39,990 nucleotides of DNA from Pseudomonadota bacterium. GTDB taxonomy: Bacteria > Pseudomonadota > Gammaproteobacteria > Burkholderiales > Gallionellaceae. Shown here piece by piece: positions 7,802-15,968 of the stretch (position 1 is the first letter of the stretch; the number at the start of each line of letters is the position of its first letter). Made by a program: the position numbers and the translations under genes. The stretch is from assembly GCA_021800795.1 (NCBI GenBank), contig JAJYYO010000032.1:1-39990 (forward strand), written 5' to 3'. A model generated the notes under the pieces. The model was not told the origin of the DNA. It searched no databases and was given only the letters and a program-made list of their open reading frames with translations.

Positions 7802-8277
7802 AATGATCTGATTTTGTTCAATAAAGAGGTTGTTGAGCGCTCGTGTAAAAACGGGATGCTGTGTACCGTGCCGCCCCAGGCCTGTACGTCCGTGCTGCCG
7901 ACGATGTTTTGCGGTGTCCAGTCGCCGCCCTTCACCAGCACATCGGGGCGGCAGGCGAGAATCAGGTTGAGCGGGGTGTCTTCATCGAAAGGGACAACCA
8001 GGCTGACCGATTCGAGCGCTGCGAGTATCGCCATGCGATCCTGTTCCGTGTTGATCGGGCGCTCACCTCCCTTGCCCTGTCGTTTTACCGATGCATCGCT
8101 GTTCACGCCCACCACCAGCGAAGCGCCCAGCGCGCGCGCCTGCGCGAGATAGGTAACATGTCCGCGATGCAGCACATCGAAGCAGCCGTTGGTAAATACC
8201 AGCGGGCGCGGCAACGCGGCTACCCGCTGCGCGATCTGCTCAGGCCGGCACAGCTTGGTTTCAAAAGCTACCGGCAT
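7798..8277 (-). CDS. rfaE2: D-glycero-beta-D-manno-heptose 1-phosphate adenylyltransferase
   Basis: A 159-residue nucleotidyltransferase equal to the C-terminal half of HldE. It transfers AMP to heptose-1-phosphate to give ADP-heptose for the LPS inner core. The cytidylyltransferase-like signature is clear: FTNGCFDVLHRGH with the catalytic HxGH at about residues 37-40, then VGVNSDASVKRQGKGGERP and RMAILAAL. The terminal segment FLHERSTTSLLNKIR is the ISTTxIIxKI-like motif of the fold. The kinase half of HldE is absent, so a separate RfaE1-type kinase must be elsewhere. It overlaps the DUF971 gene by four bases and follows dolP by one base. Confidence 0.95.
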   Translation of the reverse strand: MPVAFETKLCRPEQIAQRVAALPRPLVFTNGCFDVLHRGHVTYLAQARALGASLVVGVNSDASVKRQGKGGERPINTEQDRMAILAALESVSLVVPFDEDTPLNLILACRPDVLVKGGDWTPQNIVGSTDVQAWGGTVHSIPFLHERSTTSLLNKIRSL

Positions 8278-8278
8278 G

Positions 8279-8841
8279 TCAGTCTACATACTCAAACAGT
8301 GTGACGACGTTGGACACGCCGCTGGAGCCGCTGGCCACTTCGGCTGCAGCCTGTGCCTCTTTGTGGTTGACGATGCCCATCAAATATACCGTGTTGCGCT
8401 CCGTGACCACCTTGATGCTGTTGGCGCTGAAGCGTTTGTCACCGACGAAGCGCAGCTTGACATTCGATGTAATCAGGGAATCGTTGCTGCGCGAAGTCAG
8501 CGAGCTCAAGCCTGTGACGGCCAGTTCATTGTATATTTTTACTACATTCTGAATATTGGCGACAGTGCGCTCAACCTGAGCCTTGACATCCTCGCTGGGC
8601 ACCTCGCCGCTGATCAAAACCGCACGGTTATAACTGGTGACATTGACATGCACGGTATCCTTGAATTGTTTGCCGATACGGTCAAACGCCTTGGCCTCAA
8701 TGGCTTCATCCTCGACATAGGCGCCGCTGGTGCGCCTGTCCTGCGCCATCAGCACGCCGGCGCCGGCGCCCGCTGCGACCACCGGAAAACAGCCCTGCAA
8801 GGATGCTGAAAGAATCATTATAAACAATATCATGCGCATCA

Positions 8842-8842
<1 letters not shown>
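8279..8842 (-). CDS. dolP: DolP (YraP)-like BON-domain outer-membrane lipoprotein
   Basis: A 187-residue lipoprotein with signal peptide and lipobox LQGC (Cys18). It has two BON domains (about residues 45-115 and 120-187), marked by the repeated patterns VLISGEVPSEDVKAQVE and VYLMGIVNHKEAQAAAEVA. E. coli DolP is an outer-membrane lipoprotein that supports envelope integrity, division-site amidase activation and BAM function. Length (191 in E. coli) and synteny, directly after diaA in a lpoA-yraN-diaA-dolP order, make the assignment strong. Its ATG overlaps the diaA stop as TAATG, so translation is coupled. Start could be Met1 or Met2; this does not change the lipobox. Confidence 0.92.
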
Positions 8843-9657
<815 letters not shown>

Positions 9658-9996
9658 TCAGGCCTCGAACGCATTTTTGAGCCATTGCGCGTTAAGTCCT
9701 TCCGAATCGTCCATCAGCACCACGTCGAAGCGGCAAGGCGGGACGCGATCCAGTTTGGCGAGATAATATTGCGCTGCGCAGATCAGGCGTTTCTGCTTAT
9801 GAATATCCACGCTGACTGCTGCACCGCCGAAATCCTTGTGGCTGCGCTGCCTGACTTCGACGAAAACCAGCGCATCATCTTCACGCATGATCAGATCGAT
9901 TTCGCCAAAACGGCTGCGAAAATTGCGCGTCACCAGCTGCAAGCCTTGTCGCTGCAAATATTCCTCCGCCCAGCGCTCGGCCTGTTCCCCGTTCAA
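9658..9996 (-). CDS. yraN: YraN / UPF0102 family nuclease-like protein
   Basis: A 112-residue member of UPF0102, whose fold is that of the PD-(D/E)XK nucleases. Core motifs are visible: GEIDLIMREDDALVFVEVRQRS (about 31-52), with the acidic Asp and the E-x-R/K pair. The N-terminal helix NGEQAERWAEEYLQRQGLQLVTRNFRSRFGE is typical. The usual VEVK-like signature appears as VEVRQR, normal for the family. Function is unresolved; some homologues are linked to Holliday-junction-like processing or competence. It overlaps the end of lpoA by four bases (ATGA), so it is in the lpoA operon, matching the enterobacterial lpoA-yraN order. Confidence 0.93.
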   Translation of the reverse strand: MNGEQAERWAEEYLQRQGLQLVTRNFRSRFGEIDLIMREDDALVFVEVRQRSHKDFGGAAVSVDIHKQKRLICAAQYYLAKLDRVPPCRFDVVLMDDSEGLNAQWLKNAFEA

Positions 9997-11252
9997 GGTT
10001 TGGGTACGACTGCTGATGCAGCTCCGACGGCAGAAGCCGCTTCCACGGCGGAGGCGTTCCTGAACTGATCGGGAAACATCTGAACGGCGGGGGCGATGGG
10101 CGCATCAGCCGGTTGCGCGTGGCCCTGCACAAACAACGCAGGCAGCGCTTCGCGTTCAAAGGTATGCCCTTTGAGACTGACGCGTCCGGTTACGCCATCC
10201 AGCGGCAGCGCCGTTTGTCTGCCAAGCAACACCTGAACCAGCCGGTATGCGTCTATGCCCAGCGCATAGAGCCGCTCCTGGTCGGTCGGCAGCGCCGGAC
10301 TGGCTCGCGGATATGCAGGCACGGCAGGCGTCTGCATCAGCCAGGGCATGTCGACGAAATGTACGCCTTCCAGGTCGAAATTGACAAGCGTATCGGCATT
10401 TCCGGAGAATATCTGCGAGGTGGCGTAAGCCGCCATATTTGCTGGAAGGAACGGGTGTATCAGCCGGGATTTTTCGGCGCCGGTCGCGAAAAAAACCATG
10501 GTATCGGGCGTGGCCGCAATATCCGCGAACATCGAAGTGTCGCCGTTAAAGTCGATTTCCCGCAAAACAGTGCCGCCCGAGGCGGTCCATTGTTCCTCGA
10601 ACGCATATTGCAAGCGTCGCGCAAGCGGTTCGTCGGCTGAAATTACGATGGCCTGTTTGTAGCCTTGTTTTCCGGCCAGCCGCGCGACCTGTTTTGCCTC
10701 TGATTCAATTGCCATGCCGAAACAGTACAGGTTGTGAAGAGGGGCGGATTCCACCGTGTTCAGGCTCAGGGTGGGCACCGGAAAATTGTTGACGGCAGTC
10801 AGTGCGGCGACACCGTTGCGGGTCAGCGGTCCAACCACCGCGCTCGCACCGTCAGCGACGGCCTGACGATATACGGCCGCGACACTGCTGTTTTCATCCA
10901 GATTGCCATATACTCGGACCGGCAGTGCCTGCGGGTCAAGACCGACCGCCGCCAAAAAGCCCTGCTGAACAGCAGCGGCTGCCGCACCGAAACTCGCCGA
11001 TTCCAGCGGCAGCATGAGTGCGATGTGCGCACCGGGCTTGTTAGAAAATGGCCGCGGCTCGGGTAGTTTTGACTCGTTGATAATGGGCGCCGGTTTTATG
11101 GCAAAGGTTGTCGCGGTCGCCGCGGGTGTCGCCGGAGGCGTAATTTTAACTTCGCCCTGCGGCGTCTGGAAGATTTGGGGGCCTTGTACCGTCGCGGGGG
11201 TACAGGCGTATAGTGCGAATAATGTCGAAAGTATGAGGAGTACACGTTGCAT
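9993..11252 (-). CDS. lpoA: LpoA-like (LppC) penicillin-binding protein activator lipoprotein
   Basis: A 419-residue lipoprotein with signal peptide and lipobox ending LYAC (Cys17). A Pro/Thr/Ala-rich linker (about 20-75) leads to a periplasmic-binding-protein-like domain (about 80-400) with IALMLPLESASFGAAAAAVQQGFLAA and VVGPLTRNGVAAL. LpoA in E. coli stimulates the peptidoglycan synthase PBP1A. This copy lacks the N-terminal TPR half of the 678-residue E. coli protein, as is usual in Betaproteobacteria. The C-terminus is a repetitive Ala-rich tail (ASAVEAASAVGAASAV). ATG 11252 fits a lipoprotein start; a TTG at 11267 is in frame. Its start overlaps the divergent rsmI start, and yraN is coupled at its 3' end. 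Confidence 0.9.
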   Translation of the reverse strand: MQRVLLILSTLFALYACTPATVQGPQIFQTPQGEVKITPPATPAATATTFAIKPAPIINESKLPEPRPFSNKPGAHIALMLPLESASFGAAAAAVQQGFLAAVGLDPQALPVRVYGNLDENSSVAAVYRQAVADGASAVVGPLTRNGVAALTAVNNFPVPTLSLNTVESAPLHNLYCFGMAIESEAKQVARLAGKQGYKQAIVISADEPLARRLQYAFEEQWTASGGTVLREIDFNGDTSMFADIAATPDTMVFFATGAEKSRLIHPFLPANMAAYATSQIFSGNADTLVNFDLEGVHFVDMPWLMQTPAVPAYPRASPALPTDQERLYALGIDAYRLVQVLLGRQTALPLDGVTGRVSLKGHTFEREALPALFVQGHAQPADAPIAPAVQMFPDQFRNASAVEAASAVGAASAVVPKP

Positions 11253-12104
11253 ATTGAACACCCGCAAAAGTTGGAACCCGCATTATATGTAGTTGCCACA
11301 CCGATAGGAAATCTGCGCGACATTACCTTGCGCGCACTGGATGTGCTGGCGGGGGCGGACGTGGTTGCGGCGGAAGACACGCGCAACACTTCACATTTAT
11401 TGAAGCATCACGGCATCCATGCCAACCAGCTGATCGCAGTGCACCAGCATAACGAACGCGGTGCGGCGGAAAAGCTGGTCGCCATGCTGCAATCGGGACA
11501 GAGCGTCGCCTTCGTCAGCGACGCGGGCACGCCTGCCGTGAGCGACCCCGGCGCATTGCTGGTGCAGGCGGTGCGATCGGCAGGACTGCGTGTGATCCCG
11601 ATTCCGGGCGCGAGTGCGGCGGTGGCGGCCTTGTCGGCTTCGGGGCTGAACGCGCCGCATTTTCTGTTTTACGGTTTTCTGCCCAATAAATCTGCAGCTC
11701 GCCGCACCGCTTTGCAACAATTACTCAGCCATCCTTATACGCTGGTGTTTTATGAAGCGCCGCATCGCATCCTTGAATGCGTTGCCGATTTGCTCGCCGT
11801 GCTGGGCGGAGAGCGAAAAATCGTGCTGGCGCGCGAAGTGACCAAGCTGTTCGAGACGATACATGCCTGCAAGTTATCTGACGCCGAAGCGTGGCTGCTG
11901 TCGGACGCCAACCAGCAGCGCGGCGAATTCGTCGTATTGGTCTCGGGCGCCGTACATCAGGAAGGCCTGTCCGCCGGGACGCTCGCGACATTGACCCTGC
12001 TGCTGGCCGAGTTGCCGCTCAAGCAGGCCGTGCAGCTCGCCACCAAAATCACCGGCGCAAATCGCAGCGAGCTGTATCAGCTCGCGCTGGATATGAAAGG
12101 CTGA
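11247..12104 (+). CDS. rsmI: RsmI, 16S rRNA 2'-O-ribose C1402 methyltransferase
   Basis: A 285-residue SAM-dependent methyltransferase of the tetrapyrrole-methylase fold that 2'-O-methylates C1402 in the 16S rRNA decoding centre. The N-terminal signature YVVATPIGNLRDITLRALDVL is followed by AAEDTRNTSHLL and SDAGTPAVSDPG (about 89-100), all diagnostic. The start is a TTG at 11247 with GAGGAG six bases upstream, and no ATG in frame is as well placed. The start region overlaps the divergent lpoA start by six bases, so each gene's promoter must lie within the other. Divergence from lpoA is the common proteobacterial arrangement. Confidence 0.96.
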   Translation: MHIEHPQKLEPALYVVATPIGNLRDITLRALDVLAGADVVAAEDTRNTSHLLKHHGIHANQLIAVHQHNERGAAEKLVAMLQSGQSVAFVSDAGTPAVSDPGALLVQAVRSAGLRVIPIPGASAAVAALSASGLNAPHFLFYGFLPNKSAARRTALQQLLSHPYTLVFYEAPHRILECVADLLAVLGGERKIVLAREVTKLFETIHACKLSDAEAWLLSDANQQRGEFVVLVSGAVHQEGLSAGTLATLTLLLAELPLKQAVQLATKITGANRSELYQLALDMKG

Positions 12105-12109
12105 CCATC

Positions 12110-13642
12110 ATGTTGCCACCCTTGATCCGTGCGCTGCTGACCGATCCGGCCTGTTACGACCATCCGCTAAATAAACCTGAACTGGTCGAGACGCATATTT
12201 CCTGGGTAGTGCTGACAGGCGCTTATGCCTACAAGATCAGGAAACCGGTCGATCTGGGTTTTCTGGATTTCAGCACGCTGGAACAGCGGCGGCAGGACTG
12301 TATCGAGGAGCTGCGTCTGAACCGGCGGCTGGCGGCGGATTATTATCTGGACGTGGTTGCGATCGCCGGCAGCGTCGATGCGCCGCGCATCAATGGAATG
12401 GGCGCAACGCTGGAATATGCGGTGAAAATGCGCCAGTTCCCGGCTGATGACACGCTGGATAAACTGGCAGCTCGCGGTGGGTTGAATGAAGTGCAGATCG
12501 ATGTCCTGGCTTCCCGGCTGGCGCATTTCCATCTGTTTGAATGCGAGCGTGCAACTGCCGACAGTCCGTGGGGCGAGCCGGATGCGGTTGCAAAACCTGT
12601 TTCCGAAAATTTTCAGATATTGGCAACCCGGCTGGAAGAGCCTGCCGAAATGGCGCGTCTGGCGGCATTGCAGTCCTGGTGCGAAACCGAACATGAACGT
12701 CTTGCGCCGCTGATGGGTGTACGCAAGCGGGATGGCTGGGTGCGCGAATGTCACGGCGACCTGCATCTGGCCAATCTGGCCTGGGTGGACGGGCAACTGG
12801 TGATATTCGACTGCCTCGAATTCAGTCCCGCGCTGCGCTGGACAGACGTGATCTCGGAAGTCGCCTTCTGTTACATGGATTTGCTGCATCGGAATTATGC
12901 CGCGCTGGCAGCGCGCTTTCTCAATGACTGGCTCTCAGCCACCGGCGATTACGGGGGCATAGCGCTGCTGAAGTATTACGCGGTTTACCGCGCGATGGTG
13001 CGCGCCAAAGTCGCTGCGCTGCGCGCCGGACAGGTGACCGACAGGCTGTCCGTTCAGTCAGCCCGTGCCGAAGTGACAAGCTGTCTGCAACTGGCCGAAC
13101 GACTTGCATTTTTCCCTTCCCCCTTATCTCTTCCCCCTTCTTCTCTGTGGATCACTCACGGAATGTCAGGCTCCGGCAAGACCACGCTTACCCAAACCCT
13201 GCTGGAAAAAAACGGCCTGATACGGCTGCGTTCCGATGTCGAGCGCAAGCGTCTGGCAGGCCTCGACGCGCTGGACAAAAGCGGTGGCGGTATTGGCGAA
13301 GGACTGTACACGCAACAGGCCAGTCGCCGCACTTATCAACATCTGGCGCATCTGGCCGAAGGACTGCTTGGGGCCGGCTGGCCGGTGATCGTCGACGCCG
13401 CGTTTCTCGAACGCGATCAGCGCGATCTGTTCCGCAATCTTGCGCAGCGTTTTGGGGTGGATTTCAAAATACTGGACATACAGGCCGATCCCGATGTGTT
13501 GCGCGAGCGTGTCAGGCAGCGTTCAGAACAAGGGACGGATGCTTCGGAGGCTGATTTGCGCGTCCTCGAACACCAGCTGGCAACCGTCCGTCCGCTGGAT
13601 GAAGATGAGCTGGCAGATTGTCCGGTCATGGATTTGAGGTAA
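12110..13642 (+). CDS. bifunctional APH-like phosphotransferase / P-loop kinase fusion protein
   Basis: A 510-residue two-domain protein. The N-terminal part (about 1-320) resembles aminoglycoside/choline phosphotransferases and contains Brenner's motif HGDLHLANL (about 215-223) followed by VIFDCLEF, the metal-binding Asp segment. The C-terminal part (about 340-510) is an AAA_33/zeta-like P-loop kinase with GMSGSGKTT (about 351-359) and VIVDAAFL. The link between domains is Pro/Ser rich (FPSPLSLPPSSL) and is encoded by an almost pure pyrimidine tract. Such fusions are widespread and usually annotated as bifunctional aminoglycoside phosphotransferase/ATP-binding proteins; the substrate is unknown and antibiotic resistance should not be assumed. 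ATG 12110 follows rsmI by five bases, so they form an operon. Confidence 0.88.
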   Translation: MLPPLIRALLTDPACYDHPLNKPELVETHISWVVLTGAYAYKIRKPVDLGFLDFSTLEQRRQDCIEELRLNRRLAADYYLDVVAIAGSVDAPRINGMGATLEYAVKMRQFPADDTLDKLAARGGLNEVQIDVLASRLAHFHLFECERATADSPWGEPDAVAKPVSENFQILATRLEEPAEMARLAALQSWCETEHERLAPLMGVRKRDGWVRECHGDLHLANLAWVDGQLVIFDCLEFSPALRWTDVISEVAFCYMDLLHRNYAALAARFLNDWLSATGDYGGIALLKYYAVYRAMVRAKVAALRAGQVTDRLSVQSARAEVTSCLQLAERLAFFPSPLSLPPSSLWITHGMSGSGKTTLTQTLLEKNGLIRLRSDVERKRLAGLDALDKSGGGIGEGLYTQQASRRTYQHLAHLAEGLLGAGWPVIVDAAFLERDQRDLFRNLAQRFGVDFKILDIQADPDVLRERVRQRSEQGTDASEADLRVLEHQLATVRPLDEDELADCPVMDLR

Positions 13643-13749
13643 CAACTACATTCTGGTAATTTATCGGGCGCGGTATCAAGGAGCCGGGCGATGCCTGACA
13701 ATTTGCCTCCAACGCCGGGTTGCCACGCATTCTGCTTGTATAAACAATG

Positions 13750-13787
13750 TTGACACATGCTGCTCGCGCTTCTAAACTACCGGTAGT
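13750..13787 (+). promoter_or_regulatory. mazEF promoter with overlapping palindromic operator
   Basis: TTGACA (13750-13755) and TAAACT (13773-13778) are 17 bases apart. The perfect 12-bp palindrome ACTACCGGTAGT (13776-13787) begins inside the -10 box. mazEF operons are autorepressed by the MazE-MazF complex, so this palindrome is a good operator candidate. The start codon follows at 13810 with GAGAGG upstream. Confidence 0.7.
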
Positions 13788-13809
13788 CAAGTTGAGAGAG
13801 GAAGACATC

Positions 13810-14052
13810 ATGGAAGTCATCGTCAAAAAATGGGGCAACAGCGCGGCGGTGCGTATTCCGGCGGCCATCATGGCGGCGGCGCATGTCGCTCTGGATCAGC
13901 ATGTCGAAGTGCGCGAAGAGCAGGGGCGCATCATCATCGAGCCTGTGCGCCATAAGGAATACAAACTGGATGTATTGCTGGGAGGCATTACCAGTAAAAA
14001 TCTGCATGGGATTGTTGACACGGGCGAGCCGGTTGGCCGCGAAGTCTGGTAA
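13810..14052 (+). CDS. mazE: MazE-type AbrB-fold antitoxin
   Basis: An 80-residue antitoxin with the swapped-hairpin AbrB/MazE DNA-binding fold at the N-terminus (MEVIVKKWGNSAAVRIPAAIM, where KWGNSxAVRIP is the family signature). A flexible acidic C-terminal tail would wrap the toxin. The upstream frame is open to 13747, but ATG 13810 follows GAGAGGAAGAC and gives the standard N-terminus. The stop overlaps the mazF start as TAATG. It is expected to repress its own promoter together with MazF at the palindrome 13776-13787. Confidence 0.93.
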   Translation: MEVIVKKWGNSAAVRIPAAIMAAAHVALDQHVEVREEQGRIIIEPVRHKEYKLDVLLGGITSKNLHGIVDTGEPVGREVW

Positions 14053-14405
14053 TGGTTCGCCGCTTTATTCCTGATGCGGGCGATGTGGTCTGGCTCGAAT
14101 TCTCACCGCAGGCAGGGCATGAACAGGCCGGACATCGTCCCGCGCTGGTGCTGAGTCCTGCCGCTTATAACAGTAAAACCGGCACGATGGTGTGCTGCCC
14201 GATGACCACGCAAATTAAGGGTTACCCGTTTGAAGTTGTCATTCATGCTGAAGGTGCGAACAGCGCGGTTCTGTCCGATCAGGTTAAAAACCTCGACTGG
14301 CGCGCACGCAATGCCACACCGAAAGGACGTGCTTCAGCCGATGAACTGGATGAAGTGCGTGCCAAGATTGCCGCACTATTGGGAATTCAGAGAATTAACG
14401 GGTAA
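14052..14405 (+). CDS. mazF: MazF/PemK-family mRNA interferase toxin
   Basis: A 117-residue endoribonuclease toxin of the MazF/PemK family that cleaves mRNA at short sequence motifs. Typical elements are DAGDVVWLEFSPQAGHEQAGHRPALVLSP at the N-terminus, then TMVCCPMTTQIKGYPFEV and the VLSDQVKNLDW strand containing the conserved Asp-Gln region. Length and order are canonical and translation is coupled to mazE (TAATG). The specific cleavage motif cannot be predicted. The gene appears intact. A copy of a short repeated motif starts 21 bp after its stop. Confidence 0.95.
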   Translation: MVRRFIPDAGDVVWLEFSPQAGHEQAGHRPALVLSPAAYNSKTGTMVCCPMTTQIKGYPFEVVIHAEGANSAVLSDQVKNLDWRARNATPKGRASADELDEVRAKIAALLGIQRING

Positions 14406-14426
14406 CAAACTGCCAAAGTATTGGAG

Positions 14427-14460
14427 AAAACGCCCCATTGGTTTTGCGCCGTGGGAGGAA
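14427..14460 (+). repeat. copy A of a 34/36-bp direct repeat
   Basis: The motif begins AAAACGCCCC and ends GTGGGAGGAA. A second copy lies at 15551-15586, differing by a two-base length change and four transitions (T/C or G/A). The copies flank the zeta-like module, one after mazF and one after the kinase gene. A short stem CCCAT/(A or G)TGGG with a T-rich loop is conserved in both. Confidence 0.6.
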
Positions 14461-14559
14461 TGAAATCGACTGCACGGATAAAGTGGAGCAACAGTTGCAG
14501 ATGCAGATGCAGCTCATACAAATACCGCTGATATAATGCGCACTACCAGGGAGAACCTC

Positions 14560-14787
14560 ATGAACACACAGGAACAAGCGATTCGTTATCTGGAAGAACA
14601 CATTCCTGAATTAGCGGATGCCGCAATAAAACAGGCTTACTGGCTAGCACTGGCTACCGGCAGCAGTGTGCTGGAACGCGTCAATGACAGCCTGGTAGAA
14701 GTATTCCCCGATGGCAGCCATAAAATCATTAAACCTTTACCCGCACAAACGCCAACAAAGCCTGGTCAGCGATTGTCAATCGCATGA
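14560..14787 (+). CDS. putative antitoxin partner of a zeta-like kinase
   Basis: A 75-residue protein, mostly helical at the N-terminus (TQEQAIRYLEEHIPELADAAIKQAYWLALATGSSVL), ending in a short tail with VEVFPDGSHKIIKPLPAQTP. Small proteins of this type often precede zeta-toxin-family kinases and are presumed antitoxins. It has no recognised DNA-binding domain. ATG 14560 has GGGAGAA upstream; an earlier ATG at 14536 overlaps the candidate -10 box TATAAT (14532-14537), so I rejected it. The stop overlaps the next start as ATGA, which implies coupled translation. The role is inferred from context only. Confidence 0.7.
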   Translation: MNTQEQAIRYLEEHIPELADAAIKQAYWLALATGSSVLERVNDSLVEVFPDGSHKIIKPLPAQTPTKPGQRLSIA

Positions 14788-15550
14788 ACGGGCAAGTGCC
14801 AAGACTGCGCATGTTTGCGGGACCCTATGGTTCGGGCAAGAGCAGCATTCAAGCCGTCATCAGTCGTGAATTGCTGGGGGTATATATCAACCCCGATGAC
14901 ATCGAAAAAGAAATTCGCGAACGCGGTGACGCGCTTGATTTGCGTGCTTACGGTGTGAACACCACAGCAGCGGAAATATTACCGTTTTTTCTCAACTCGG
15001 CTTTATTGAAACAGGCCGATTTACTCGATGAAGCCGCCGAATTGCGCTTCAACGATGACCGGCTGAGTTTCTTTGCGGTATCCGTCAACTCCTACTTCGC
15101 CTCGGTTGCAGCGGACTTCATACGCCACAAATTGCTGGAAACGCACACCAGCTTTACCTTTGAAACCGTCATGTCGTCGGCAGATAAAGTCGCGTTTCTT
15201 GCCAAAGCCAGAACACAAGGCTTCCGCATTTACCTCTATTACATTGCCACAGAAGATCCTGTCGTTAACATTTCGCGTGTGCGCCATCGCGTGAAAAGGG
15301 CGGACATCCCGTACCCGAAGACAAAATCGTTAGCCGATATCACCGTTCCCTGGCATTGCTAATGGACGCAGTGCAATTGACTGATCGCGCCTACCTCTTC
15401 GACAATACCAGCCATGAATGTATTTGGTTGGCCGAAGTGACCGATGGTCATGTGCTCGAAATGAAAACCACTCAGATGCCACAATGGTTCAAGCGCAGCT
15501 TGTGGGATAAATTCGCGGCGCAGCAAATTGGATCACCATCAAACACATAA
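14784..15550 (+). pseudogene. zeta-toxin-family P-loop kinase, frameshifted
   Basis: The first frame (14784-15362) encodes a Walker A motif AGPYGSGKSS (Lys about 19), INPDDIEKEI and TFETVMSSADKVAFLAKA, as in zeta-type toxins and UDP-sugar kinase-like proteins. At the A4 run 15294-15297 the family sequence continues in another frame: GGHPVPEDKIVSRYHRSLALL, then MDAVQLTDRAYLFDN to a stop at 15548-15550. Adding one A would restore RVKKGGHPVPED and a protein of about 255 residues; the span is 767 nt, one short of a multiple of three. The gene is either inactivated by a single-base deletion, read by slippage, or affected by a base-calling error. The lost part includes a family-conserved Arg/His-rich segment, so the 192-residue product is unlikely to be fully active. 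Confidence 0.85.
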
Positions 15551-15586
15551 AAAACGCCCCCCATCAGTTTTGCACCATGGGAGGAA
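15551..15586 (+). repeat. copy B of the 34/36-bp direct repeat
   Basis: This is the partner of 14427-14460, starting immediately after the stop of the zeta-like gene. It reads AAAACGCCCCCC at the start and ATGGGAGGAA at the end, with GTTTTGC in the middle. Read on the minus strand it is a short stem followed by GCGTTTTTT, so it could stop transcription entering from the right. Confidence 0.55.
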
Positions 15587-15615
15587 AAATAATACTTTTT
15601 CTATTCAGGCATAAA

Positions 15616-15671
15616 CTTGGCGCTCTTCCTTGGCGCTCTTCCTTTACATTGTTAACGCGGTACGTTATTAT
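15616..15671 (+). promoter_or_regulatory. higBA promoter, possibly leaderless, after a 13-bp tandem duplication
   Basis: TTTACA (15643-15648) and TATTAT (15666-15671) are separated by 17 bases. The ATG of higB at 15678 is only six bases after the -10 box, so the transcript probably starts at or next to the start codon. No ribosome-binding site is visible. Upstream, CTTGGCGCTCTTC is duplicated in tandem (15616-15628 and 15629-15641). Confidence 0.55.
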
Positions 15672-15677
15672 CACGAC

Positions 15678-15956
15678 ATGATTGCGTCATTCAATTGCAA
15701 GATCACCGAAGCATTGTTCAGGCGTGAACGTGCGCCGCGTTTCGCCAATATCGAACGCATCGCGCGTCGCAAGTTGGAACAACTGGATTGGGCTGGTTGC
15801 ATCGAGGATTTGAGAATTCCGCCGGGTAACCGGTTGGAGGCCTTGAAAGGCGGTCGTGCAGGTCAATGGAGCATTCGCATTAATGACCAGTGGCGCGTGT
15901 GTTTTTGCTTTGAAAATGGCAACGCGCTGGGCGTTGAAATTGTCGATTATCACTGA
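15678..15956 (+). CDS. higB: HigB-type RelE/ParE-superfamily toxin
   Basis: A 92-residue toxin of the HigB/RelE superfamily, which cleaves mRNA on the ribosome. The sequence has the family layout: ITEALFRRERAPRFANIERIARRKLEQLDWA, then DLRIPPGNRLEALKGGRAGQWSIRINDQWRVCFCFENGNALGVEIVDYH. The terminal D-Y-H is the usual HigB ending, and the SIRINDQWRVCF strand carries the catalytic-region Arg residues. The frame is open further upstream to 15630, but ATG 15678 gives the normal N-terminus MIASFNCK. Toxin precedes antitoxin, which is typical of higBA. Confidence 0.95.
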   Translation: MIASFNCKITEALFRRERAPRFANIERIARRKLEQLDWAGCIEDLRIPPGNRLEALKGGRAGQWSIRINDQWRVCFCFENGNALGVEIVDYH

Positions 15957-15968
15957 TGAGGTTTAACC

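Noticed and set aside
11891..12109. N-terminal extension of the APH/kinase fusion into rsmI
   Set aside because: It is Arg-rich out-of-frame rsmI sequence; ATG 12110 with AAGG upstream fits the family N-terminus.
12110..13642. Aminoglycoside resistance gene
   Set aside because: Brenner's motif alone does not show drug phosphorylation; this two-domain family is widespread in chromosomes and of unknown substrate.
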